A stretch of 40,432 bases of DNA from Erysipelotrichaceae bacterium. GTDB taxonomy: Bacteria > Bacillota > Clostridia > TANB77 > CAG-508. The notes beneath the pieces were generated by a model that did no database searches, was not told where the DNA came from, and saw only the letters and a list, made by a program, of their open reading frames with translations. Both the position numbers and the translations under genes were made by a program. Numbering within the stretch: position 1 is the first letter of the stretch; each line of letters begins with the position of its first letter. Location: positions 1 through 40,432 of the forward strand of contig JAETTH010000013.1 of the NCBI GenBank assembly GCA_021769225.1, written 5' to 3'. Of the stretch, positions 17,151-25,826 are shown piece by piece.

Positions 17151-18722
17151 TTAGTGTAAATAATAGACATCACAAGCATTCATTCGTTTCATATATTCTA
17201 CTTGACTTAAATTAGTTGCTTGTTTTAATACTTCTAATTCTTCATCGTTTTCTTGTCCTCCATTGATGAAAACAATGATTCCTTTGCTAATATCTTTTTC
17301 CTCAAATATTTCCTTAAACTTCTGAATTGAAACTTGTTTTGCATCTAGGATATAGGATTCATCAATTTTAGAGAATAGATAAATATCATCCATAAAGCGA
17401 TTTTGCTCTGTATTGAATAGATAAATTGTTGGCAAATTATATTCTCCCTCTAGCTTTTGCACAATATCTGCCAAATCTGGATATACATAAGTTATATTTC
17501 TTCCTGTCATAAGAGGAGTTAATACAATTATCACTAAAATTGTTGCTGTACAGATAAATACTCTTAACTCATTTTTAGTAATAGATGCAATTACTGTTTT
17601 TAATAAATAGATACCTAATAAAAAGATTAATGGACAAATTGGCATAATGTATCTTATCTCTATATATGGTGAAACAATTGCAATAATGATAAAGTAGAAA
17701 ATAGTTGGAATTGCAATTAGCCATACAAGAGAATTTTCTAATCTAAAAGTAATCTTTCTATCTTTCACAAGGCGATAAAGCATTACCCCTAAGAAGAATA
17801 TTAGTAGAAAAACAAGTAATCCATTAAACACATCTAGTTGAACTAATCCAATATATCCTCCTAAACCTTTCCACATAACTTCTAATTGTTCTAGATTTGA
17901 AAAAGCACCTTGACCACGATATCCCATAAAGATGTGAACAAAAGAATATGGAAAGATTGCTAAAGATACAATAGCTGAAATTACCATACAAATAGTATAA
18001 CGAATTGCATTTTTGTAGTTTTTTCTTACCAAATATCGAATCATAAAGATTGCATATAAGAAGAATAAGAAAACTAAATAATAGTAATGAGTAAGTGAGC
18101 CAAGAACGACAAAAATTCCAAGTACCACTAAACTCTTGATATCTAATTTTTCTTGATTCCATAATTTCATATGTAAATAGGAAACAACTAAGATATTTAG
18201 TGCATTTAATGCATACATACGCATTAGCATAACACTTTCAATACTAGATAAGATTAATCCACCTGCTAATGCAACTACTAATGCATAGTTTTCACTCTTA
18301 AATAATTTCTTTCCAATTTTATATACCATAATAGTTGATAAAGCTAAAATGATAATATTAAGAATAATACCTGGCCATTTTGAAAATTCTTCTAAATGAA
18401 AAGATTCTGCAATTCTTAAAAGAAAGTAGTAAAGTGGTGGGTGTACATCATTTTTTTGATTTTCATAAACTGGTTTAAAATCCCATGCTTCCTCTTTACT
18501 AATTGTTAAATAATCATTATAGTAATCTTTTGTATGCCATTTGTTATAAAAATCCTCATTTCCAGAAATGTCTAACTTGTCATAGTGAATTAATCCTAAA
18601 GAATATCCTTCATCTATATGGATATAACTTTTTTGCATACCAATTACAACATATACCACAACTTGTATTAAAATGATAAGTGCAAGTAATAATTTTGTTT
18701 TATGTTTTTTTAATTTTTCCAT
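17151..18722 (-). CDS. Membrane glycosyltransferase, GT39/PMT-like
   Basis: 523 residues from ATG 18720-18722, chosen because GGGGA lies between it and an in-frame ATG six codons earlier. About ten or more hydrophobic helices. After the first helix comes DEGYSLG, whose Asp-Glu fits the catalytic acid of the PMT/ArnT superfamily, and then DVHPPLYYFLLR, a classical motif of the PMT_2 group. These enzymes use polyprenyl-phosphate sugars to glycosylate lipids or proteins outside the membrane. The C-terminal part (about 400-520) is soluble. It lies downstream of a GT2 glycosyltransferase but with a terminator between. The acceptor is unknown. Confidence 0.8.
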   Translation of the reverse strand: MEKLKKHKTKLLLALIILIQVVVYVVIGMQKSYIHIDEGYSLGLIHYDKLDISGNEDFYNKWHTKDYYNDYLTISKEEAWDFKPVYENQKNDVHPPLYYFLLRIAESFHLEEFSKWPGIILNIIILALSTIMVYKIGKKLFKSENYALVVALAGGLILSSIESVMLMRMYALNALNILVVSYLHMKLWNQEKLDIKSLVVLGIFVVLGSLTHYYYLVFLFFLYAIFMIRYLVRKNYKNAIRYTICMVISAIVSLAIFPYSFVHIFMGYRGQGAFSNLEQLEVMWKGLGGYIGLVQLDVFNGLLVFLLIFFLGVMLYRLVKDRKITFRLENSLVWLIAIPTIFYFIIIAIVSPYIEIRYIMPICPLIFLLGIYLLKTVIASITKNELRVFICTATILVIIVLTPLMTGRNITYVYPDLADIVQKLEGEYNLPTIYLFNTEQNRFMDDIYLFSKIDESYILDAKQVSIQKFKEIFEEKDISKGIIVFINGGQENDEELEVLKQATNLSQVEYMKRMNACDVYYLH

Positions 18723-18801
18723 TTTATTTCCCCATTTCATTTTTGTTTTTACTTGTTGTATTTTATCACATATTTCTTTTAAATACCACTAATCTAAAGT
18801 A

Positions 18802-18830
18802 AAAAAGAAAGGTTTATTTCCTTTCTTTTT
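18802..18830 (-). terminator. Terminator after the GT2 gene
   Basis: A perfect 11-bp stem (AAAAAGAAAGG / CCTTTCTTTTT) directly before the stop at 18836. Confidence 0.7.
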
Positions 18831-18835
18831 CCTAT

Positions 18836-20095
18836 TTATGATATTGTTTCTTTCATTGTCTCTGCTTGTGCAACTTCATTAATCTTAATACTTCTAACAT
18901 GATCAATTTTTTCCCATTTTGTCTCTCTCTTGAATAGACACTTAAAGTTAATTAGTAACCATGAACCCAAAAATAATGGATAACATAAAAGTCCTTTAAT
19001 CATTGGTCTAATTGGTTTCTTATCTAACAACATAATTAAAACTGCAGTTCCAATTGGAAGTAAAAATGTTGGTACTAAATATCGAACATAATTTAAGATT
19101 AAATCTCCTGTTGAAATTCCATTTCCAAGGTACATAATAAAGTTAATTACAAGTAATACTAATGTTAAGATAAACATTGGAATACTTCCTAAAATATATA
19201 GAAGACCATCAAAGTTCATTAAACTTTTATGCTCTTTTACAGCTAAAGCTAATCCTTTTGTATATTTTTGAATACATTGAATATGTCCAACAGTCCATCT
19301 TGTTCTTTGTGACCAGCTTTGTTTAAATCCTACTGGTTGTTCATCATATACAATAGCATCTGTTGCCCATCCTAATTTTTTACCAGCAATAATTCTTTTT
19401 AATGAGAATTCAATATCTTCTGTTAAGGTTTCTGTTTCCCATCCATTTGGTTTTACAACATCGAATTTTACCATAAACCCTGTACCATTAATTAGTGGAG
19501 ATAATCCTAAATTGTATCTAGCTAAATGATAAAAACGATTCATTGTCCAATAGAAGATTGCGTATCCTGCTGTAATCCAGCTATCTGTTGGGTTTTTGAT
19601 ATCTCTATATCCTTGAACAACATCTTCACCTTGATTTAATTTTTTATTCATATTTTTAATAAAGTTCACATCTACAATGTTATCTGCATCAAATATACAA
19701 AAGGCATCATAAGGAGCATCTTCTTCGATTTTTTGTTTTAAAAACCAGTTTAATGCATAACCTTTTGTCTTTTTACTTGGATCAAATCTTTCATATACAA
19801 TTGCTCCTGCATTTCTTGCAACCTCTGCTGTGCAGTCTGTGCAATTATCTGCAATAACATAGATATCTAGTAAATCCTTTGGATAATCTTGTTTCTTTAA
19901 GCTTTCTACTAGATTTGCTACAACCGCTTCTTCATTGTGAGCAGGGATAATTGCCATAAATCGATTCTTTTTATTTTCAATTAAGGGTTTATCTTTTAAT
20001 TTTACTAAAGAACAAATACTAACCATTAATTGGTATAACCAAAATATTGTAATAACCCAAACTAAAGCTTGTTGTAGTATATATAAATAATCCAT
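18836..20095 (-). CDS. Membrane-bound GT2 family glycosyltransferase
   Basis: 419 residues. One N-terminal helix (about 8-30), then a GT-A domain: IPAHNEE (50-56), FDADN (135-139, nucleotide-sugar/metal site), TED (225-227) and QRTRW (263-267). The D, D, TED, QxxRW pattern marks processive or polymer-type GT2 enzymes related to cellulose and hyaluronan synthases. Three or four helices follow from about residue 300. It probably builds or transfers a surface polysaccharide from a nucleotide sugar at the inner face of the membrane. A divergent nahK-like gene lies upstream, which may or may not be linked. The product polymer cannot be told. Confidence 0.85.
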   Translation of the reverse strand: MDYLYILQQALVWVITIFWLYQLMVSICSLVKLKDKPLIENKKNRFMAIIPAHNEEAVVANLVESLKKQDYPKDLLDIYVIADNCTDCTAEVARNAGAIVYERFDPSKKTKGYALNWFLKQKIEEDAPYDAFCIFDADNIVDVNFIKNMNKKLNQGEDVVQGYRDIKNPTDSWITAGYAIFYWTMNRFYHLARYNLGLSPLINGTGFMVKFDVVKPNGWETETLTEDIEFSLKRIIAGKKLGWATDAIVYDEQPVGFKQSWSQRTRWTVGHIQCIQKYTKGLALAVKEHKSLMNFDGLLYILGSIPMFILTLVLLVINFIMYLGNGISTGDLILNYVRYLVPTFLLPIGTAVLIMLLDKKPIRPMIKGLLCYPLFLGSWLLINFKCLFKRETKWEKIDHVRSIKINEVAQAETMKETIS

Positions 20096-20297
20096 TTTTT
20101 TCTCTCCTTAATTTTAATATACTTTGTACTATTTTATTTTCTCACATTTGATATTATACTCTATCTATTTATTTTTTGCAACTTTTTAATAAATTATTAA
20201 GGATTTTTTTTCTTACGGAAATCATAATTTGGTCCTAAAAATTCTTCTAGCATTGACTTTTTAAGAAAAGAAAGTTAAGATAGGCATAGGTGATGTT

Positions 20298-21377
20298 ATG
20301 AGTTTAAAATTTGATTTAAAAAATATCATTTCTCATTTTGATATAGAAGGAGAGCTTCTCTTTGCTACTCCTTTTGGAGATGGACATATTAATGATACTT
20401 TTTTAGTTGAAATTAAAGATAAGAAAAATGAAGTAACTAAATATACACTTCAAAGAATTAATACTTATGTTTTTAAAGAGCCAGATAAAGTAATGGAGAA
20501 TATCTTAGCCATTACCAGTCATATAAAAGATAAATTGTCAGAAGATGACTTCTTTACTACCTATACTGTTATGAAAAGTAAATCAGGTACTCCGTATTAT
20601 ATCGATGAGAATAATAATTTCTGGAGAATGCAAACTTTTATTGATCATGTTATTGTTTATGACCACTCTCAAGATGAAAAAGTTGTTTATAATGCTGCTA
20701 AAGGTTTTGGTAAGTTTGCTTATTATCTTTCTGATTTTGATTTGGCCAATCTTCATGATACAATTCCTAATTTTCATAATTTTAAGGTAAAATATCAAGA
20801 TTTAGTAAATGCATTTGAACAAGATTCCAAATGTAGAGCAAAAGAAGTAAAAGAACAATTTTCTTTTTATCGTTCTTTTGAAACAGAATTTGGAATTTTA
20901 GAGCAATGCCATCTTCCCAAAAGAGTTACACATAATGATACTAAATTAAATAATATTCTTTTAGATGAAAAAACTAATTTACCTGTTGCTGTTATTGATT
21001 TAGATACTGTTATGCCAGGATTAATTGCAACTGATTTTGGAGATTCCATCCGTTCTATTAGTGGAAAAGAGGGCTGCAAATCTTTATCTCAAATTCAATT
21101 TAGTCCAACTTCTTTTGAACATTATGCTAAAGGTTATTTAGAACAAACAAGAGAAATTTTAACAAAAGAAGAAGTAGATGTACTTCCACTAGGCGTTAAA
21201 TTAATTAGTTTATCTTTAGGTATGAGATTTTTAACAGATTATTTAAATGGTGATGTTTATTTTAAAACAGATTATCCACAGCATAATTTAGATAGAGCCT
21301 TGAGCCAAATAAAGTTAGCACAAGAATTTGATAAAAATCAATCTACTATGTCTAAAATTGTTCATCAATATATATAG
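20298..21377 (+). CDS. Phosphotransferase of the N-acetylhexosamine 1-kinase (NahK) type
   Basis: 359 residues, aminoglycoside phosphotransferase/choline kinase fold. The N-terminal FGDGHINDTFLVE and YTLQRINTYVF segments resemble NahK/LnpB. The catalytic loop is THNDTKLNNILLD (about 214-226, with Asp and Asn) and the metal-binding site follows in VIDLDTVMPG and DFGDSIRS. NahK phosphorylates GlcNAc or GalNAc at C1 to feed UDP-sugar synthesis. No lacto-N-biose phosphorylase or galE is nearby, so the sugar is not certain. A plain single-gene unit with its own terminator; start ATG 20298 has a loose GATAGG-type site. Confidence 0.75.
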   Translation: MSLKFDLKNIISHFDIEGELLFATPFGDGHINDTFLVEIKDKKNEVTKYTLQRINTYVFKEPDKVMENILAITSHIKDKLSEDDFFTTYTVMKSKSGTPYYIDENNNFWRMQTFIDHVIVYDHSQDEKVVYNAAKGFGKFAYYLSDFDLANLHDTIPNFHNFKVKYQDLVNAFEQDSKCRAKEVKEQFSFYRSFETEFGILEQCHLPKRVTHNDTKLNNILLDEKTNLPVAVIDLDTVMPGLIATDFGDSIRSISGKEGCKSLSQIQFSPTSFEHYAKGYLEQTREILTKEEVDVLPLGVKLISLSLGMRFLTDYLNGDVYFKTDYPQHNLDRALSQIKLAQEFDKNQSTMSKIVHQYI

Positions 21378-21406
21378 AAAAGGAAGCAAAAATCGCTTCC
21401 TTTTCT
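21376..21406. terminator. Terminator after the NahK-like gene
   Basis: A perfect 12-bp stem (AGAAAAGGAAGC / GCTTCCTTTTCT) overlapping the stop codon, with T-rich sequence after it on the plus strand. Confidence 0.75.
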
Positions 21407-21512
21407 TTTATTGTTCTTCATAATCATTTTTTCGATTTGCTAGTATTTTGATTCTAATCAGTTAACCCTATACAGTTATAAAAAGTTCCATTAGATTTTC
21501 AATTTTTATTTT

Positions 21513-22202
21513 TTAGCTTAAACTTAGCATTTTTTCTAACAACTCGCTCACATTTTGGGCTGCTAATTCTATAAACTTCTCAAAATCTATTTGATTTTCT
21601 TCATTTGGAGAATCTGAAATCGATCGAATTACTAAAAACGGAATCTGATCTAAAAAACAAACTTGGGCAATTGCTGCGCCTTCCATTTCCACGCAATCTG
21701 CCCCAAATTTTTCTTTGATTTTCTCCTTCATTTTTTTACTAGTACAAAAAATATCGCCAGAAGCAATAACTCCTTTTTTTATACTATATTTTCCTTGTAT
21801 TTGCTCTTTTGCTCTTTGTGCTAAATTAATTAATTTTTTATTACTTTCGAATACTTTCCCTGTATCTGAAATATATCCTTTCTCATGCCCAAAAGCTGTC
21901 ACATCAAAATCATGTTGGATCAATTCTTCACCAATTACAATATCTCCAATTTTTAATATTTCATTTAAACTTCCTGCAACACCAATATTAATAACAGCTG
22001 TGACAGGAAAATGATCAATTAAAATCTGGGCTGTTCTTGCTGCATTTACTTTTCCTACTCTTCCTTGTACTAAAACACACTCTTTTTCCCCTATTTTTCC
22101 AAGAAAAAAGGTTAGTTGATAAATTATTTTTTCTTCTTCTACTTTCATTTTACTTTTTATTGCTTCTAATTCTTTTAATTCTGCTGTTATGATTCCTATC
22201 AT
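21513..22202 (-). CDS. mtnN: 5'-methylthioadenosine/S-adenosylhomocysteine nucleosidase
   Basis: 229 residues from ATG 22200-22202, preceded by AGAGGA; a longer start at 22265 has no ribosome site. It cleaves adenine from MTA, SAH and 5'-deoxyadenosine, recycling the by-products of SAM enzymes. Family marks: GIITAE at the N-terminus, VINIGVAGSL (about 69-78), CVEMEGAAIAQVC (about 170-182, with the substrate-binding Glu) and ISDSPNE with the catalytic Asp. Single gene, minus strand, divergent from the orphan gene at 22382. Confidence 0.93.
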   Translation of the reverse strand: MIGIITAELKELEAIKSKMKVEEEKIIYQLTFFLGKIGEKECVLVQGRVGKVNAARTAQILIDHFPVTAVINIGVAGSLNEILKIGDIVIGEELIQHDFDVTAFGHEKGYISDTGKVFESNKKLINLAQRAKEQIQGKYSIKKGVIASGDIFCTSKKMKEKIKEKFGADCVEMEGAAIAQVCFLDQIPFLVIRSISDSPNEENQIDFEKFIELAAQNVSELLEKMLSLS

Positions 22203-22294
22203 CTTTTTATCCTCTCTTTTTATTTTCTTTTTTGCTATTATACTATGGTTACTGTCAAATATCAACTTTCTCTCTTTTTTCTTTACATAAAAAA

Positions 22295-22323
22295 TTGACT
22301 TATTTGTTCTTAAGTTATATAAT
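22295..22323 (+). promoter_or_regulatory. Near-consensus promoter of the orphan gene at 22382
   Basis: TTGACT (22295-22300), 17-bp spacer, TATAAT (22318-22323). It is among the best vegetative promoters in the window and leaves a leader of about 50 bases. Confidence 0.75.
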
Positions 22324-22381
22324 ATTAATACAATTTGTAGTTAAAATCCAATATTCTAAATAGAAAGGTGGATTGTGATGT

Positions 22382-22774
22382 ATGGATTTAACAATCAAGT
22401 TAGAACGCACATCAGATGGTGTTAAGGAGCATTGGCGGACTTTCGTCGTTTTGGCAAATGATAAAACCCCTGTGCTCATAACACAAGAGAGGGGGATGGT
22501 TCGAATTCTTCCAGAAAACAATTTAATTATTGTTTCTGATGAAGGCAATAATTTTCAAACTACGATTGTCTTTTATTTCGATCCAATCCTGGAAAAACTC
22601 ACACAGTTTGGTCCCTATGAGCTTATGCGATCTTTCCGGTTGAAAGATGGCACAAAAGTAACTGCTTTTCGGCATCATTCTTTGTGGTATACTTTTGATG
22701 ATGTAACTCATCAGATGGTTGAAAATAAAGAGATTCAGAAAAAAGCAGATCGTTATCTCACTCTTAGAGGCTAA
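22382..22774 (+). CDS. Orphan soluble protein of unknown function
   Basis: 130 residues, no recognised family. It is predicted mostly beta (alternating stretches such as TFVVLANDKTPVLI and NLIIVSDEGNNFQTTIVFYF) with no membrane helix or signal peptide. Codon use is more GC-rich than its neighbours, with CGG, CGT, CTC and GTC codons rare elsewhere here, which hints at transfer or strong expression. Start ATG 22382 has AAAGGTGG ten bases upstream; an overlapping ATG at 22378 is in another frame. It has a strong promoter and a terminator of its own, so it is a real, probably well-expressed gene. Confidence 0.65.
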   Translation: MDLTIKLERTSDGVKEHWRTFVVLANDKTPVLITQERGMVRILPENNLIIVSDEGNNFQTTIVFYFDPILEKLTQFGPYELMRSFRLKDGTKVTAFRHHSLWYTFDDVTHQMVENKEIQKKADRYLTLRG

Positions 22775-22780
22775 ACAACA

Positions 22781-22816
22781 AAAGTCACATAGAAATCTTC
22801 TTTTCTATGTGACTTT
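22781..22816. terminator. Bidirectional terminator between the orphan gene and pnp
   Basis: A perfect 14-bp stem (AAAGTCACATAGAA / TTCTATGTGACTTT) with an 8-base loop and T run between two convergent genes. Confidence 0.8.
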
Positions 22817-22846
22817 TTATTTGTATTTTTCTATTTACTACTAATC

Positions 22847-24982
22847 TTAGTCTTCGTCTTTTGCTCCCGCATCATCTTTGTTCTCATCTAAGTCTTTTGC
22901 AGTTAAGTTTACTCTTCCTTGATCATCAATTTCATAAACTTTTACTTTTACTTTGTCTCCTTCTTTTAGTACATCCTCTACTTTATTAATTCTTTGTTTT
23001 GAAATCTTTGAAATATGAAGTAATCCTTCTTTTCCACAACCTACATCAACAAATGCTCCAAATGGCATGATTTTAGTTACAGTTCCTTCATAGATGCCAC
23101 CAACTTCAATTTCTCTTACAATGTCTTCTATCATAGCTAATGCTTCTCTTGCTTTTCCTTCATCTGTTGAATAGATAAATACTTTTCCGTCTTCTTCGAT
23201 ATCAATTTTAACTCCTGTTGCATCAATAATTTTATTAATCATTTTTCCACCAGGTCCAATAACGTCTTTTATTTTATCTACTTTGATTGTTGTGTTAACA
23301 ATTCTTGGTGCATATTTTGAAACTTCTTTTCTTGGCTCTGCAATTTGTGGTTTCATAATATTATCTAAAATATAGTCTCTTGCTACTTTTGTTCTTTCAA
23401 ATGCTTCTTTGATAATGTCATAAGTTAATCCATCTATTTTGATATCTACTTGGATTGCTGTGATACCATCTTTTGTTCCACCTACTTTAAAGTCCATATC
23501 TCCAAAGAAGTCTTCAATTCCTTGGATGTCAGTAAGCATTACATAACGAGATGGATCATTTTTGTCTGTTACTAGTCCTGTTGAGATACCAGCTACTGGT
23601 TTCTTAATTGGAACACCTGCATCCATTAAGGATAAGGTACTTCCACAAATACTAGCTTGTGATGTTGATCCATTTGAAGATAGTACTTCTGATACAACAC
23701 GAATTGCATATGGGAATTCTTCTACTGATGGTAAAACTGGTACTAATGCTTTTTCTGCTAATGCACCATGTCCAATTTCTCTTCTTCCTGGTCCACGAGA
23801 TGGTCTTGCTTCTCCAACACTATAGGATGGGAAGTTGTATTGGTGCATATATCTTTTTGATTCTTCTTCGTCTAGCCCATCTAATGTTTGTTCTTCTGAA
23901 ATCATACCAAGTGTTGTAACACTCATAACTTGTGTTTGTCCTCTTGTAAATACTGCACTACCATGAACTCTAGGTAGAATTCCTACTTCGCAAGATAGTG
24001 GCCTAATTTCCTCTAGTTTTCTTCCATCTGGTCTTTTATGTTCTTCTAGAATCATTTCTCTTACACATTTTTTCTCTAAATCATGGATGCTTTCTGCAAT
24101 ATCAGCCTTCTTTTCTTCTGCTGCTTCTTCTCCATATTTTTCAGTGTAAAATGCAGTGATATCTTCTGTAATTTTATCAATGTTTTGATCTCTTACCTCT
24201 TTATCTGATGCTTGTACATCTTGATACATTCTATCTTTAAAGTTTGCTTCAATTTCATCATATACTTCCTTGTCTACTGCAAAAGATTGATATTCAAATT
24301 TTGGTTTTCCAATTTCAGCTTGGATGCTAGAGATGAAGTTGCATACTTTTTTGATTTCTACATGAGCTTGTTTAATTGCTTCTAACATAACATCATTTGG
24401 TATTTCATCAGCACCTGCTTCAATCATAGTGATTTTATCTAAAGTTCCTGCAACTGTTAAGTTTAGTCTTGAATGATCTCTTTGTTCTTGTGTTGGGTTG
24501 ATAATAATCTGATTATCTACATAACCAACATTAACTGCTGCTGTTGGTCCTCCAAATGGGATATCTGAAATTGCTAAAGCACAAGCAGCACCAATCATAG
24601 CACATACTTCTGGGCTATTATCTTGCTCTACCGAAAGTACGGTTGTTACAACAACAACATCATTTCTGAAATCTTTTGGAAATAAAGGTCTTAGTGGTCT
24701 ATCAATTGCTCTTGATGTTAAAATTGCTTTATCTGCTGGTTTTCCTTCTCTTTTTTGGAAGCTTCCTGGTATTTTACCAACTGCATATAACTTTTCTTCA
24801 TAGTCTACAGACAATGGGAAAAAGTCAATCCCATCTCTTGGTTCTTTTGATGCTGTAACATTGGCCATAACAACTGTATCTCCATATCTTACAACAACAT
24901 TGGCATTGGCAAGCTCTGCAAATTTTCCTGTTTCAATTGTTAGCTCTCTTCCAGCTAACTGCATAGAATATGTTTTAAACAT
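22847..24982 (-). CDS. pnp: Polyribonucleotide nucleotidyltransferase (PNPase)
   Basis: 711 residues, full length. Two RNase PH domains (about 1-210 and 305-535) flank a helical region; the second has HVHGSAVFTRGQTQ-type and catalytic DFFGDMDFKVGGT segments (about 480). A KH domain (about 550-610, DVIGPGGKMINKI) and an S1 domain (about 620-690, GTVTKIMPFGAFVDVG) bind RNA. It degrades RNA 3'-5' using phosphate. It follows rpsO, the classical order, across a 190-bp gap holding a long hairpin that could be a processing and autoregulation site. The acidic tail (DENKDDAGAKDED) is typical. Confidence 0.97.
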   Translation of the reverse strand: MFKTYSMQLAGRELTIETGKFAELANANVVVRYGDTVVMANVTASKEPRDGIDFFPLSVDYEEKLYAVGKIPGSFQKREGKPADKAILTSRAIDRPLRPLFPKDFRNDVVVVTTVLSVEQDNSPEVCAMIGAACALAISDIPFGGPTAAVNVGYVDNQIIINPTQEQRDHSRLNLTVAGTLDKITMIEAGADEIPNDVMLEAIKQAHVEIKKVCNFISSIQAEIGKPKFEYQSFAVDKEVYDEIEANFKDRMYQDVQASDKEVRDQNIDKITEDITAFYTEKYGEEAAEEKKADIAESIHDLEKKCVREMILEEHKRPDGRKLEEIRPLSCEVGILPRVHGSAVFTRGQTQVMSVTTLGMISEEQTLDGLDEEESKRYMHQYNFPSYSVGEARPSRGPGRREIGHGALAEKALVPVLPSVEEFPYAIRVVSEVLSSNGSTSQASICGSTLSLMDAGVPIKKPVAGISTGLVTDKNDPSRYVMLTDIQGIEDFFGDMDFKVGGTKDGITAIQVDIKIDGLTYDIIKEAFERTKVARDYILDNIMKPQIAEPRKEVSKYAPRIVNTTIKVDKIKDVIGPGGKMINKIIDATGVKIDIEEDGKVFIYSTDEGKAREALAMIEDIVREIEVGGIYEGTVTKIMPFGAFVDVGCGKEGLLHISKISKQRINKVEDVLKEGDKVKVKVYEIDDQGRVNLTAKDLDENKDDAGAKDED

Positions 24983-25019
24983 AAAATCTCTCCTTTTTCT
25001 TTAAAATATCTATTTAAAA

Positions 25020-25105
25020 CAATGCCAAATAGCGTAACCTCTATTTAGTATAACTAACTTTTTCCTCTTTATACTAAATACAAGCTACTTCTATTATTAG
25101 CATTG
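25020..25105 (-). promoter_or_regulatory. Long structured hairpin in the rpsO-pnp gap
   Basis: Nested complementary arms: CAATGC/GCATTG (25020-25025 with 25100-25105), AATAG/CTATT, and a perfect 11-bp arm (25042-25052 with 25070-25080). In Escherichia coli an RNase III-cut hairpin in this place mediates PNPase autoregulation. A similar role here is inference. Confidence 0.6.
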
Positions 25106-25175
25106 CTCTAAAACCTCTTTGAATATAGCAAATTAGGACGATTACTTCAAAAAGCAAACGCCCTAAGCTACAAAA

Positions 25176-25442
25176 TTATTTTCTTAATCCTAATTTTTCA
25201 ACGATATCTCTGTATCTTTGAACATCTTTTTTAGCTAAGTAGTTAAGTAAATTTCTTCTTGATCCAACCATTTTTAGAAGACCTCTTCTTGAATGATTGT
25301 CTTTTGTGTGAACTTTTAGATGTTCTGTAAGTTCATTAATTCTTTCTGTTAAAAGAGCGATTTGAACTTCTGGTGAACCAGTATCTTTTTCATCTCTTTT
25401 ATAAGTATTAATGATTTCTTGTTTTCTTTCCTTTGTCATCAT
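25176..25442 (-). CDS. rpsO: 30S ribosomal protein S15
   Basis: 88 residues, the normal size. The conserved core is present: [16 protein letters not shown] (about 17-32), [19 protein letters not shown] (about 46-62) and [14 protein letters not shown]15 binds the 16S rRNA central domain early in 30S assembly. Start ATG 25440-25442 follows AGGAGG; the next codon is also ATG and could serve. First gene of the rpsO-pnp unit, with a recognisable promoter and a structured leader of about 90 bases. Confidence 0.97.
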   Translation of the reverse strand: MMTKERKQEIINTYKRDEKDTGSPEVQIALLTERINELTEHLKVHTKDNHSRRGLLKMVGSRRNLLNYLAKKDVQRYRDIVEKLGLRK

Positions 25443-25541
25443 TTTAGTTTTCCTCCTATTTTTAAATTTGCCTTAAACTGAGTATAAGTAGAGTTATTAT
25501 TCTTAGACCAAGTATAAGGTAGCTTTGCTTAAAGCATAATT
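25443..25541 (-). promoter_or_regulatory. rpsO leader with possible S15 control structure
   Basis: The leader can close GCTTTAA (at its 5' end) with TTAAGGC (near the gene), enclosing smaller hairpins around CTTATAC repeats. S15 represses its own translation through leader structures in several bacteria; here this is an inference from position and folding only. Confidence 0.35.
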
Positions 25542-25570
25542 ATTTTACTATATTTTTTATTAAATTGCAA
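25542..25570 (-). promoter_or_regulatory. rpsO promoter
   Basis: TTGCAA (25565-25570), 17-bp spacer, TAAAAT (25542-25547) on the minus strand. Confidence 0.6.
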
Positions 25571-25598
25571 GACTTTTCCATAAATTCCTTTTCTATTC

Positions 25599-25802
25599 TT
25601 AAATTGGTAATTGAAATAGAATGATAAGTCCACCTATTATGGCAAGAACAAATCCCACTATTTTTAGTCCACTTGACCCCTCATTTTGATCACCAAAACT
25701 AAACCATCTTTTGGTCAGAATTCTGGCATCATAAATTAAGATCACGCCAATTAAGGCTAATAGAAAGGCAATTAAAATTATAATTAGTTTTCCAATATCC
25801 AT
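25599..25802 (-). CDS. Small two-helix membrane protein
   Basis: 67 residues with two hydrophobic helices (about 3-24 and 46-65) joined by a polar loop containing RILTKRWFSFGDQNEGSSG. No enzymatic motif. Small proteins of this shape are common in low-GC Bacillota and mostly unnamed. GGAAGT-type ribosome site before ATG 25800-25802. It lies between the epimerase-like gene (24 bp upstream) and rpsO, so is probably the second gene of the epimerase transcript. Confidence 0.75.
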   Translation of the reverse strand: MDIGKLIIILIAFLLALIGVILIYDARILTKRWFSFGDQNEGSSGLKIVGFVLAIIGGLIILFQLPI

Positions 25803-25826
25803 TGTTTTACTTCCTATCTCTTTGTA

